Source of the DNA: Streptomyces sp. NBC_01288 | GTDB taxonomy: Bacteria > Actinomycetota > Actinomycetes > Streptomycetales > Streptomycetaceae | NCBI RefSeq assembly: GCF_035982055.1 | Contig: NZ_CP108427.1 | Location: 5,145,001-5,209,000 of the forward strand | Direction: 5' to 3' | DNA: 64,000 nucleotides | Shown here: positions 51,017-58,820 of the stretch, one piece after another | How the letters are laid out: every line of letters begins with the position of its first letter | How positions within the stretch are numbered: position 1 is the first letter of the stretch | The notes under the pieces: model-generated | The model's database searches: none | What the model saw: only the letters and a program-made list of their open reading frames with translations | Told to the model about the DNA's origin: nothing | Program-made: the position numbers and the translations under genes

Positions 51017-52074
51017 GGCCCGACGCTACCCGACGGGCCTTCCGACGCGTGCGGCTGCGCGAGCAGGTTCGCCAGCTCGGCCTCCCGCTCGGAGACCTGG
51101 GCGAGCAACTGCTCGGCGATCTCGTCGAGCAGGCGATCCGGGTCGTCCGGGGCGATCCGGAGCATGGAGCCGATGGCGCCCTCCTCCAGTTCGCGGGCGA
51201 CGAGCGTGAGGAGTTCCTTGCGGTGGGCGAGCCATTCGAGGCGGGCGTAGAGCTCCTCGCTGGGGCTCGGGCCGCGCTCCACCGGGGCCGGTCCCGCCGC
51301 CCACTCCTCGGCCAGCTCGCGCAGCAGCGGGGCGTCACCGCGGCTGTAGGCGGCGTTGACCCGGGTGATGAACTCCTCGCGGCGCTTGCGCTCGTCCTCG
51401 TCCTGCGCCAGGTCGGGGTGCGCCTTGCGGGCCAGCTCGCGGTAGAGCTTGCGCGCCTCCTCGCTGGGGCGCACCCGCTGCGGGGGCCGGACCGGCTGGT
51501 CCGTCAGCATCGCCGCGGCCTCGGGGAACAGGCCGTCCCCGTCCATCCAGCCGTGGAACAGCTCCTCGACCGCGGGCATCGGCATCACCCGGGCCCGCGC
51601 CTCGTCCGCCTTGCGGATGTCCTCGGGGTTGCCGGTGCGTGCGGCCAGGGCCTCGGCGATCCGGGCGTCCAGCTCGTCGAGGCGGGTGTACATCGGGCCG
51701 AGCTTCTGGTGGTGCAGCCGCGAGAAGTTCTCGACCTCGATGCGGAAGGTGTCCACCGCGATCTCGTACTCGATCAACGCCTGCTCGGCGGCGCGCACGG
51801 CCCGCTCCAGCCGCTCCTCGGGCCGGGGCGCGGCACCGTCGGCGGAGTCGGCCGGGTGGGCGGAATCTGCTGGCTGGGCGGAATCTGCCGGGCCGGAGTC
51901 GGACGGGCCGGAGTCGGCCTCGCGGGCGTCGGCCGCACCGCCCTCGGTGCCCTCGCTCACGGAACCGTCACCCGCCACGGCTCCGGCGGCGGACGGCACC
52001 TCGGCACCCGTCTGCTCCGGCACCGGTTCACCAACGGGTGCGGACTGGGACTGCTCAGCTTCCGGGGTCGTCAC
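51013..52074 (-). CDS. J-domain protein
   Basis: GTG 52074 gives 353 residues. The first 80 residues are acidic low complexity with Pro-Ala-Asp-Ser repeats. A coiled coil (LERAVRAAEQALIEYEIAVD; GPMYTRLDELDARIAEALAA) follows. The J domain lies near residues 200-250: EARKLYRELARKAHPDLAQ with the HPD motif that stimulates DnaK ATPase. A coiled C-terminal part (LLDEIAEQLLAQVSEREAEL) ends the protein. The client is unknown. It is translationally coupled to the rhodanese gene. Confidence 0.88.
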   Translation of the reverse strand: MTTPEAEQSQSAPVGEPVPEQTGAEVPSAAGAVAGDGSVSEGTEGGAADAREADSGPSDSGPADSAQPADSAHPADSADGAAPRPEERLERAVRAAEQALIEYEIAVDTFRIEVENFSRLHHQKLGPMYTRLDELDARIAEALAARTGNPEDIRKADEARARVMPMPAVEELFHGWMDGDGLFPEAAAMLTDQPVRPPQRVRPSEEARKLYRELARKAHPDLAQDEDERKRREEFITRVNAAYSRGDAPLLRELAEEWAAGPAPVERGPSPSEELYARLEWLAHRKELLTLVARELEEGAIGSMLRIAPDDPDRLLDEIAEQLLAQVSEREAELANLLAQPHASEGPSGSVGP

Positions 52075-52420
52075 CCGCCCAGCGTAGGCCACGGCCCGAC
52101 GGGCTATGGGGCATCGGTTGGGCTGGGGCCCTGTGGACCACGGGTGACCTCGCCGACGGTGGGGCATCGGCAGTGCCGGCAGTGCCTTTTGAGCTGCGGG
52201 TCAGGTCACCGCCGGTGCGGGTCTCGCCCCGAGGAGAGGACAGGTGATCCGGGGTACCTCGCCGTGATCAGCTCCCCCGCCCGCGACTACAGCGAGCATC
52301 CGCACCCGCTCCTCGCTGCCTACTTCCCTTTCCCACCCGCACTTCCCGCTTCCCGCTTCCCGCTGCCTACTTCCCTTTCCCGCCCGCACTTCCCGCTCCC
52401 GGCCCCCGGCCCCCAACCGC
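52075..52420. other. Non-coding gap between J-domain and DUF2252 genes
   Basis: No gene is supported. The right half is a C/T-rich strand built from short TTCCC and CCCGC words, with a 36-bp direct repeat. No clear promoter is seen. Confidence 0.5.
52316..52398. repeat. 36-bp direct repeat, period 47 bp
   Basis: Copies at 52316-52351 and 52363-52398 differ at one base. Between them the word CTTCCCG is further repeated. Confidence 0.85.
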
Positions 52421-53830
52421 CTACACCCCCATCTCCGCCGCGATCCGCCCCGCCCGCACCGCCCCCACCAACTCCGCGTGGTCCGCCTCGGTCCGGTCGG
52501 CGTAGGCCACGGCGAACGTCGCTATCGCCTCGTCCAACTCATCGTTCTTCCCGCAGTACCCGGCGACCAGGCGCGGGTCGGCGCTGTGGGCGTGGGCACG
52601 GGCCAGGAGGGCGCCGGTCATGCGGCCGTAGTCGTCGATCTGGTCGGCGGCGAGGGCGGCCGGGTCGACGCTGCCCTTGCGGTTGCGGAACTGCCGTACT
52701 TGGAAGGGGAGTCCGTCGACCGTCGTCCAGCCCAGCAGGATGTCGCTGACGACCTGCATCCGCTTCTGCCCGAGCACCACGCGCCGACCCTCGTGCGCGA
52801 CGGACGGCGCGTCGAACCCGGCGGTCAACAGGTGCGGCACCAGCGCCGAGGGGCGGGCCTCCTTCACCTGGAGGACGAGCGGTTCGCCGCGGTGGTCCAG
52901 GAGCAGCACGACGTACGACCGCGTGCCCACGCTGCCGGTGCCGACGACGCGGAAGGCGACGTCGTGCACCGTGTGCCGGGCGAGCAGCGGGAGGCGGTCC
53001 TCGGAGAGCGTGTCCAGATACGCCTCCAGGGACGCCGCCACCGCCGCGGCCTCCGCGTCCGGGATCCGCCGCAGCACCGGCGAGGCGTCGACGAAGCGGC
53101 GCCCGCCGTCCTCGGCGGCCTCGGTCGACCTGGCCGCGAACCGTCCGCTGGTGTTGCCCCGCGCCTTCTCGGAGACCCGCTCCAGCGTGCCGAGCAGGTC
53201 GCGGGCGTCGGCGTGGGAGACCAACTCCTCGTCGGCGATGGCGTTCCACGCGTCCAGCACCGGGAGCTTGGCCAGCAGCCGCATGGTGCGGCGGTAGGAA
53301 CCCACCGCGCCGTGCGCCGCCGTACGGCAGGTGTCCTCGTCGGCGCCGGCCTCCCGGCCCGCGAGCACCAGCGAGGCGGCGAGGCGCTTGAGGTCCCACT
53401 CCCAGGGGCCGTGCACGGTCTCGTCGAAGTCGTTGAGGTCGATGACCAGGCCGCCGCGGGCGTCGCCGTACAGGCCGAAGTTGGCCGCGTGGGCGTCGCC
53501 GCAGATCTGGGCGCCGATCCGGGTCATGGGGGTGCGGGCGAGGTCGTAGGCCATGAGTCCCGCCGAACCGCGCAGGAACGCGAAGGGCGTGGCCGCCATC
53601 CTGCCCACGCGTATCGGCGTGAGCCCGGGGATGCGGCCGCGGCCGGACTCCTCGACCGTGGTCACCGCGTCGGGGCGGGAACCGTCCAGGTCGAAAGCGG
53701 CGTGCGCGCTGCGCGGAACGCTCGCCCGCAGCGCCTTCCCCTCTTCTTTGGGCGACCCCTCCACGGGCCAGGTGGCGAACCCCCGCACCCCGGGCAGCCT
53801 GCGCCCCACACCGATACCGGCCTCGGTCAT
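52421..53830 (-). CDS. DUF2252 family protein
   Basis: ATG 53830, with GGGGGAGG upstream, gives 469 residues. The kinase-like DUF2252 signature is present: FAFLRGSAGLMAYDLAR, QICGDAHAANFGLYGDARGG, LVIDLNDFDETVHGPWEWDLKRLAAS (catalytic-loop-like His and Asp residues), LQVKEARPSALVPHL and VVLGQKRMQVVSDILLGW. The fold is related to APH/HipA-type kinases. The substrate is unknown. It is cytosolic. Confidence 0.92.
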   Translation of the reverse strand: MTEAGIGVGRRLPGVRGFATWPVEGSPKEEGKALRASVPRSAHAAFDLDGSRPDAVTTVEESGRGRIPGLTPIRVGRMAATPFAFLRGSAGLMAYDLARTPMTRIGAQICGDAHAANFGLYGDARGGLVIDLNDFDETVHGPWEWDLKRLAASLVLAGREAGADEDTCRTAAHGAVGSYRRTMRLLAKLPVLDAWNAIADEELVSHADARDLLGTLERVSEKARGNTSGRFAARSTEAAEDGGRRFVDASPVLRRIPDAEAAAVAASLEAYLDTLSEDRLPLLARHTVHDVAFRVVGTGSVGTRSYVVLLLDHRGEPLVLQVKEARPSALVPHLLTAGFDAPSVAHEGRRVVLGQKRMQVVSDILLGWTTVDGLPFQVRQFRNRKGSVDPAALAADQIDDYGRMTGALLARAHAHSADPRLVAGYCGKNDELDEAIATFAVAYADRTEADHAELVGAVRAGRIAAEMGV

Positions 53831-54165
53831 ACCGACCGCCTCCCCCGTACACACACCCACGCTCACACGTGCGCTCGTCCGAACATCAACTCGCGACGAC
53901 CGTACAACCGGTGGCGAAAACACGTCAGACCCTGTGGACAACTCGGCGGCTGTGGAAAACCCGTGCCGAAGGGTGCCTTGCCGCTGCGAAGGACGCCTCA
54001 CCGGAGCCGAAGGTTGCCTCACCGGAGCCGATCAAGGCCTCAGCGATGTCGTCGAAAGCCGCAGGGAGCCGTCGAAGCACCAGCGATCGGCACCCCTGCC
54101 CAACCCGGCGCCTGTCCCGCCCCACCCCGAACGGCCTACCTCGGCTTACCGCGCCCCACACCGGC
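53831..54165. other. Gap between DUF2252 and HxlR genes, with degenerate tandem repeat
   Basis: The 335 bp hold no credible gene. TGTGGACAA (53933-53941) and TGTGGAAAA (53951-53959) are DnaA-box-like on the minus strand, just upstream of the DUF2252 gene. A 21-bp tandem repeat follows. Confidence 0.5.
53966..54035. repeat. Degenerate 21-bp tandem repeat, three to four units
   Basis: Units contain GCCTCACCGGAGCCGA, exact at 53995-54010 and 54016-54031, with decayed flanking copies. The unit is a multiple of three, but no supported gene covers it. Confidence 0.75.
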
Positions 54166-54528
54166 CTAGCACCCGCCCGACTGCCACCCCTCGCGCAGAT
54201 GCACCTGCGCCCACGCGCCGAGTTCCCGAAGTGCCGGTCCCAGCGCCTTGCCCGACTCCGTCAGCCGGTACGAGACGCGCAGCGGCGGGCCCTCGTCGAC
54301 CTCGCGGACGAGCAGCCCGGCGGCGCCGAGTTCCGTGAGCCGGTCGGAGAGCATGCGTTCGCTGATGCCCGGGATCGCCCGGCGCAGGTCGGCGAAGTGG
54401 ACGGGCTGCGCCATCAGGACGGCCACGATCGGCCCGGTCCAGCGCTTTCCGAACAGTTGGAAGACACGGGTGATGCCGTCGTCGACCTTCTTGCACTGCT
54501 CCGTGCCGTGACTCTGCTCGACCGCCAT
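54166..54528 (-). CDS. HxlR-family transcriptional regulator
   Basis: The 120-residue winged-HTH protein has the HxlR pattern RVFQLFGKRWTGPIVAVLM, FADLRRAIPGISERMLSDRL, ELGAAGLLVREV. A Cys is present at residue 12 (EQCKK) and at the C-terminus. Such proteins often sense electrophiles or quinones by Cys modification. It is divergent from an azoreductase gene, the typical HxlR/azoreductase (YodB-like) arrangement. Confidence 0.92.
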   Translation of the reverse strand: MAVEQSHGTEQCKKVDDGITRVFQLFGKRWTGPIVAVLMAQPVHFADLRRAIPGISERMLSDRLTELGAAGLLVREVDEGPPLRVSYRLTESGKALGPALRELGAWAQVHLREGWQSGGC

Positions 54529-54695
54529 GCCCTCAGGGTACTGCCCTCCCGTACGGGGATGAAAAAAAGTAAGTACCTGTGTTATTCATAGTCGAGTACG
54601 AAAACTTAGCTACTGAACATCGCGACGGGACCGCTGCGCCCAGCACGCGCCCGGCACCCGCTCGACACTTCGCTCGACACCTCTTGGAGACCCCC
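54529..54695. promoter_or_regulatory. Divergent HxlR / azoreductase promoter
   Basis: An AT-rich core at about 54566-54612 contains half-sites AAGTAAGTAC and GAGTACGAAAACTT, partly inverted (AAGT...ACTT). This is a candidate HxlR operator. TTGGAG 6 nt before 54696 is the azoreductase ribosome site. Confidence 0.4.
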
Positions 54696-55349
54696 ATGGC
54701 CACGCTCCTGCACATCGACTCGTCCGTGTTCCCCGCCGGCGCCAGCGCCTCCCGTGCCGTAGCCGACGCGTTCCGCACGTCCTGGGAGGAACAGCACCCG
54801 GAGGGCACGGTGATCCACCGCGACCTCGCCGCGAACCCCGTCCCGCACATCACCGTCGACGCCCACACCGCCGGCTTCGCCGACCCGGCCACGCACACGC
54901 CCGAGCAGGCGGCTGCCTTCGCCGAGCGCGTGCAGCTCATAGAGGAGCTGGAGCAGGCGGACGCGGTGCTGATCGGCGCCCCGATGTACAACGCCACGAT
55001 CCCCTCGACCCTGAAGGCGTGGCTGGACAACGTGATCCTGATGGGCCGCACCGCGGGCACCGAGGACTCGAAGGTGAAGGGCATCCCGACCGTCGTGATC
55101 GCCAGCCGCGGCGGCGCCTACGGTCCCGGCACCCCGCGCGAGGGCTACGACTACGTCCAGAACTACCTGAAGGCGGTCCTCGTCGACGCCCTCGGCCTGG
55201 ACGCCGAGTTCATCGTCCCGGAGCTGACCATGGCCCCGCAGAACCCGGCGATGGCCGACCTGGTCCCGCTCTACGAGGCGTCCCGCGAGCGCGCCCTCGG
55301 CGACGCGGCCACCAAGGCCAAGGCCCTGGCGGAACGCCTCGCGGCCTGA
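54696..55349 (+). CDS. azoR: FMN-dependent NADH-azoreductase
   Basis: The 217-residue flavodoxin-like protein starts at ATG 54696. Family motifs are LLHIDSSVFPAGASASRAVAD (FMN phosphate loop), LIGAPMYNATIPSTLKAWLDN (PMYN motif) and VVIASRGGAYGPGTPREGYD. It reduces azo compounds and quinones with NADH. The adjacent HxlR regulator suggests induction by quinone or electrophile stress. Confidence 0.94.
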   Translation: MATLLHIDSSVFPAGASASRAVADAFRTSWEEQHPEGTVIHRDLAANPVPHITVDAHTAGFADPATHTPEQAAAFAERVQLIEELEQADAVLIGAPMYNATIPSTLKAWLDNVILMGRTAGTEDSKVKGIPTVVIASRGGAYGPGTPREGYDYVQNYLKAVLVDALGLDAEFIVPELTMAPQNPAMADLVPLYEASRERALGDAATKAKALAERLAA

Positions 55350-55410
55350 CCCACCACCTGGCCTCGATCTCTTCCTCCGCCTCCACCTCGCCGCCGCCTC
55401 GCCTCCGCCT

Positions 55411-55455
55411 CCGCCTCAGGTGAGAACAACGTGTGATTGTCCTCACCTGAGGCGG
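55411..55455. terminator. Long hairpin terminator after azoR
   Basis: CCGCCTCAGGTGAG (55411-55424) pairs perfectly with CTCACCTGAGGCGG (55442-55455). Inner ACAA/TTGT pairs extend the stem. It is flanked by convergent genes and probably stops both. Confidence 0.85.
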
Positions 55456-55566
55456 CGATCACCGGGGCGTCACGGAAGCTGGCGCCGGGATGGTTTCCCG
55501 AACTGCCGCGACACGGCGGCACGGGGTTACGGGGGATACGGGGATGCGGCGACACCATGCCGGAGC

Positions 55567-55797
55567 TCACTCGCTCCCCTTGCCCCTCTTCCCCATCCAG
55601 GACCGGCAGATCCAACGGGCCAGCGCCCCCACCAGAACGGCGACGACGATCGCCCCCCAGTCGATGACGTGCGGAAGCCCGGGCCAGAAGGCGAAGAAGG
55701 CGAGCGTCACCACAAGGCCCGCCACAAATGCGGCGATCCCGGCCGACCGCCGTCGCACCTCCGAGGACTGCTCGCGCCCCTGCTGCTGATCGATCAT
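55567..55797 (-). CDS. Small two-helix membrane protein
   Basis: The 76-residue protein has two hydrophobic helices (GIAAFVAGLVVTLAFFAFW and DWGAIVVAVLVGALARWI) and charged ends. No family is recognised. It is 7 bp downstream of the secreted-protein gene on the same strand, so the two may be cotranscribed. Confidence 0.65.
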   Translation of the reverse strand: MIDQQQGREQSSEVRRRSAGIAAFVAGLVVTLAFFAFWPGLPHVIDWGAIVVAVLVGALARWICRSWMGKRGKGSE

Positions 55798-55804
55798 GAA
55801 CGGC

Positions 55805-56269
55805 TCACTTCGTGATGTGGTGGCACTGACTCACCCGCCGCACCCCGTTGACATGGAGATGCGCGCACGCCTTCCCATAACGAGGCAACGTCTGCGGGGA
55901 GTTGTTCCTCATCGGGTCGATCTTGCACTCGGGGTGCGTTCGCCCTCGGGACGTCCGATAGGTCCTGTTGTTGGTGTCGGCATACGTGAAGTCGATACGC
56001 CAGTTGCAGAACCCGCTGCTCAGCGCGCCAACGAAGGCGCAGTCGACCCCCGCGTTCTGGTAGGTGATCCTCTTCCCGCCGCCTCGGACGATGTGCGTGA
56101 ACAGGCACCCGGTCGGAATCCTCACCGTCATGCCGCCGACGCTGTACTCGAAGGTCCGGACAGGAGCCGACCCGACAGCACCGGCCTGAGCCACCGAGGA
56201 ACTCGTCAGCACGAGAGCACACGCGGCGGCAAGAGCCGTGAAAAACCTGGATCGATACAGCGCGACCAT
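55805..56269 (-). CDS. Secreted Cys-rich hypothetical protein
   Basis: ATG 56269, preceded by AAGGGG, gives 154 residues. A signal peptide (MVALYRSRFFTALAAACALV) with probable cleavage after SSVAQA leaves a mature domain of about 125 residues. Six Cys residues follow the cleavage site (GCLF, DCAF, FCNW, ECKI, ACAH, QCHH), suggesting disulfides. Codon use is less GC-biased than in neighbours. I do not recognise the family. Confidence 0.7.
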   Translation of the reverse strand: MVALYRSRFFTALAAACALVLTSSSVAQAGAVGSAPVRTFEYSVGGMTVRIPTGCLFTHIVRGGGKRITYQNAGVDCAFVGALSSGFCNWRIDFTYADTNNRTYRTSRGRTHPECKIDPMRNNSPQTLPRYGKACAHLHVNGVRRVSQCHHITK

Positions 56270-56651
56270 GAACAATCCCCTTCCGGCGGAGCATCTCTTC
56301 CGACCGGAATGAACTCCGTCGCCGCGATCATGTTTCTGGCCGATGGGATGGTTCACCGACTTGAGTGATCAAGAGATAGCGCGCTGACCTGGTGATTCGT
56401 TTCCGCGACCCACTCGTAGAGCCGCAGGTCGGTCACCTCGGACAGAACCGATCCCGACGAGTGAGACAGCCCACACTTCGACAACCCATCGAAGATCAAC
56501 ACCCCCGGAGCCGACGCCTCACCAACCGCCCCGCGACCGCTCGTGTAAGCACGATCACATTGCGCCCGGCCTCCCCCGGCACAGCGCGAAACAGGCTCAC
56601 CGGGAACACGAAGAAGCCCCCCAGGTCCGAGACCTGAGGGGCTTCTGTCTG
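56270..56651. other. Lower-GC gap at the 3' side of tRNA-Leu
   Basis: No supported gene lies here. The tRNA terminator occupies 56613-56645. The rest has lower GC than the window average. No integrase or repeat of the tRNA 3' end was seen. Confidence 0.5.
56613..56645 (-). terminator. Terminator of tRNA-Leu
   Basis: GAAGCCCC-C-CAGGTC (56613-56627) pairs with GACCTG-A-GGGGCTTC (56631-56645), with one mismatch and loop CGA. It lies 7 nt beyond the tRNA 3' end; T-rich TTCTTCGTGTT follows on the minus strand. Confidence 0.85.
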
Positions 56652-56735
56652 TGCGCGAGGGGGGAGTTGAACCCCCACGCCCTTTCGGGCACTGGAACCT
56701 GAATCCAGCGCGTCTGCCTATTCCGCCACCCGCGC
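56652..56735 (-). tRNA. tRNA-Leu (CAG)
   Basis: On the minus strand the acceptor arm GCGCGGG pairs with CTCGCGC (one G-T wobble). The anticodon stem CTGGA/TCCAG holds the loop TTCAGGT, giving anticodon CAG, which reads the frequent codon CUG. A long variable arm (TGCCCGAAAGGGCGT) and the T-arm GGGGG-TTCAACT-CCCCC identify a leucine tRNA. No CCA is encoded. Confidence 0.95.
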
Positions 56736-57319
56736 ATTGGGTGTGTCCTCAGGCCCTTCACCCCAGGGGGCTGGCGCCTTCCGACATGCAGAAGATTAGC
56801 ACGGTGCACGGGGTGGATTCACATCCCTTTCCCCTGAGCAGGACCCCCCGTTCCCCCGGGCCGGACGCCCCGCGCGAGGCCCCCATCAGCGGTCACCGCC
56901 TCGCACCCACCCGTCCCGCCGACCCCCCTCACCCCCTCCGACCTCCCCCTCCGAACACCCCCCACCCCCCGCCACGTATCAACCCACGTATCAACGTGGA
57001 CCGGTTCACGTATCAACCTCGTACCGGTAACCGCCATCTCCCCAGGAGGCGGGCAAGGTCCACAGTCAGGTGCGGGACACTTGTCTGCGGCCCCCTCTAC
57101 GATCCTGGGCAGGAGTACTGACAGGAGTAGTGGCAGAAGGAGTTCGACCGGGCCGACAAGGGGGAACCAGCCGATTTACCGGCGCGTGGATACGATCAGT
57201 AAGCAGTACCAAGGCAGTCGGCACGACAATCACCACCACAGACACGACGACAGACACCACGGCAGCCGGCACGGCGGTCGGTACGACAGCCAGTGCGGCA
57301 ACGACGGAGGAGGTGCCCC
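56736..57319. promoter_or_regulatory. Long control region between tRNA-Leu and the fhaA operon
   Basis: The 584 bp contain no gene I can support. TAATCT (minus strand, about 56790-56795) may be the -10 of the tRNA. Three copies of CACGTATCAAC lie at 56973, 56985 and 57007. TACGAT occurs at 57098-57103 and 57191-57196, candidate -10 boxes for fhaA, leaving a long leader. GGAGGAGGT precedes the fhaA ATG. Confidence 0.5.
56973..57017. repeat. Three CACGTATCAAC iterons
   Basis: Exact copies of the 11-mer CACGTATCAAC start at 56973, 56985 and 57007, spaced 12 and 22 bp (about one and two helical turns). Confidence 0.85.
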
Positions 57320-58168
57320 ATGGGAGTCCTGAAGAAGTTCGAGCAACGCCTCGAAGGTCTGGTCAACGGCACCTTCGCCAAGGTGTTCAAGTCCGAGGTC
57401 CAGCCCGTCGAGATCGCCGGCGCGCTCCAGCGGGAGTGCGACAACAACGCGACGATCTGGAACCGCGACCGGACCGTCGTACCCAACGACTTCATCGTGG
57501 AGCTGAGCACGCCGGACTTCGAGCGGCTCAGCCCCTACTCCGGCCAGCTCGGTGACGAGCTCGCCGGCATGGTGCGCGACTACGCCAAGCAGCAGCGCTA
57601 CACCTTCATGGGAACCATCAAGGTCCACCTGGAGAAGGCGGACGACCTCGACACCGGTCTGTACCGGGTGCGCAGCCGTACGCTCGCCTCCTCCGCCAAC
57701 CAGCAGGCTCCCGGCACCCCCGCTCCGGCGGCACCGCCGACGGCGGGACGGCCCGGCGGCTACGGCTATCCGCCCGCCGCCGCGCCCGCGAGCGCCCCGC
57801 CGCCCATGCCCGCCGCACCGCCGCCCGGCGGCCGCGGCTCGGCGCCGTACCTCCAGCCCGCGCCCGCCGCCCCGGCGGCCGGTGTGCGGATGCGGTACTG
57901 GGTGGAGATCAACGGCGCCCGCCATCAGATCTCCCGCTCGACGCTGGTGATGGGCCGCAGCACCGAGGCCGACGTGCGGATCGACGACCCCGGCGTATCC
58001 CGCCGGCACTGTGAGATCCGGACCGGAACGCCCTCGGTGATCCAGGATCTCGGGTCCACCAACGGCATCGTGGTGGACGGGCAGCACACCACCCGCGCTA
58101 CGCTCCGCGACGGCTCGCGGATCGTCGTGGGCAGCACCACCATCATTTACCGGCAAGCCGAAGGGTGA
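57320..58168 (+). CDS. fhaA: FhaA: DUF3662 and FHA domain protein
   Basis: ATG 57320 (GGAGGAGGT 5 nt upstream) gives 282 residues. Residues 1-115 are the DUF3662 domain (GVLKKFEQRLEGLVNGTFAK, VEIAGALQRECDNNATIW). A Pro/Ala/Gly linker follows. The C-terminal FHA domain has phosphothreonine-reading residues in LVMGRSTEADVRIDDPGVSRRHCEI and LGSTNGI. In mycobacteria FhaA binds phosphorylated MviN and the Ser/Thr kinases and controls peptidoglycan synthesis. It heads the operon. Confidence 0.95.
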   Translation: MGVLKKFEQRLEGLVNGTFAKVFKSEVQPVEIAGALQRECDNNATIWNRDRTVVPNDFIVELSTPDFERLSPYSGQLGDELAGMVRDYAKQQRYTFMGTIKVHLEKADDLDTGLYRVRSRTLASSANQQAPGTPAPAAPPTAGRPGGYGYPPAAAPASAPPPMPAAPPPGGRGSAPYLQPAPAAPAAGVRMRYWVEINGARHQISRSTLVMGRSTEADVRIDDPGVSRRHCEIRTGTPSVIQDLGSTNGIVVDGQHTTRATLRDGSRIVVGSTTIIYRQAEG

Positions 58169-58178
58169 AGCGGGGGCA

Positions 58179-58700
58179 ATGTCAGAGCTGACCCTCACGG
58201 TCATGCGGCTGGGTTTCCTGGCCGTACTGTGGCTGTTCGTGATCGTGGCCGTGCAGGTCATCCGCAGCGACCTGTTCGGAACGCGTGTCACACAGCGCGG
58301 CTCGCGACGGGAAGCCGGACGACCGCAGCAGCAGGCCGCCCGGCAGGCGGCGCCTCCGCAACAGCGCCAGCAGCAGCCGAGCGGGGGCGGCCGGCGGGGC
58401 CGTAACGCCCCTTCAAAACTGGTCGTCAGTGAGGGAATCCTCACCGGCACCACCGTCGCGCTCCAGGGCCAGACCATCACCCTGGGCCGGGCGCACGATT
58501 CGACGATCGTGCTGGACGACGACTACGCGTCCAGCCGTCATGCCAGGATCTACCCGGACCGCGACGGCCAGTGGATCGTCGAGGACCTCGGATCCACGAA
58601 CGGCACGTACCTGGACCGGTCCCGGCTGACGACCCCCACACCGATTCCGCTGGGCGCGCCGATCCGCATCGGCAAGACCGTCATCGAGCTGCGGAAGTAG
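58179..58700 (+). CDS. fhaB: FhaB/FipA: membrane-anchored FHA domain protein
   Basis: The 173-residue protein has one N-terminal membrane helix (LGFLAVLWLFVIVAVQVI), a Gln/Arg-rich linker and an FHA domain (ITLGRAHDSTIVLDDDYASSRHARI, LGSTNGTYLD). It reads phosphothreonine on partners at the membrane; the mycobacterial homologue links FtsZ and FtsQ under stress. It follows fhaA by 10 bp. Confidence 0.94.
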   Translation: MSELTLTVMRLGFLAVLWLFVIVAVQVIRSDLFGTRVTQRGSRREAGRPQQQAARQAAPPQQRQQQPSGGGRRGRNAPSKLVVSEGILTGTTVALQGQTITLGRAHDSTIVLDDDYASSRHARIYPDRDGQWIVEDLGSTNGTYLDRSRLTTPTPIPLGAPIRIGKTVIELRK

Positions 58701-58820
58701 TACGAAAATGAGCGAGCGGAGCGAGCACGCAGCGGCGGACCGCCTGGCGGACCCCGGCGCGCTCCCGACCGGAGGGTGGGCACCGTGCGGATGTACCCGG
58801 AGCCGACGGGCGAGGTGCGC

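Noticed and set aside
56392..56637. 81-codon plus-strand frame next to the tRNA
   Set aside because: Runs through the tRNA terminator; basic, low-complexity peptide, no homology recognised.
56496..56678. Small minus-strand frame overlapping the tRNA-Leu 3' end and terminator
   Set aside because: It reads through the tRNA and its hairpin; no ribosome site or domain.
56652..56735. Attachment site of a currently integrated element at tRNA-Leu
   Set aside because: No integrase gene, excision gene or duplicated tRNA 3' end was found within the window.
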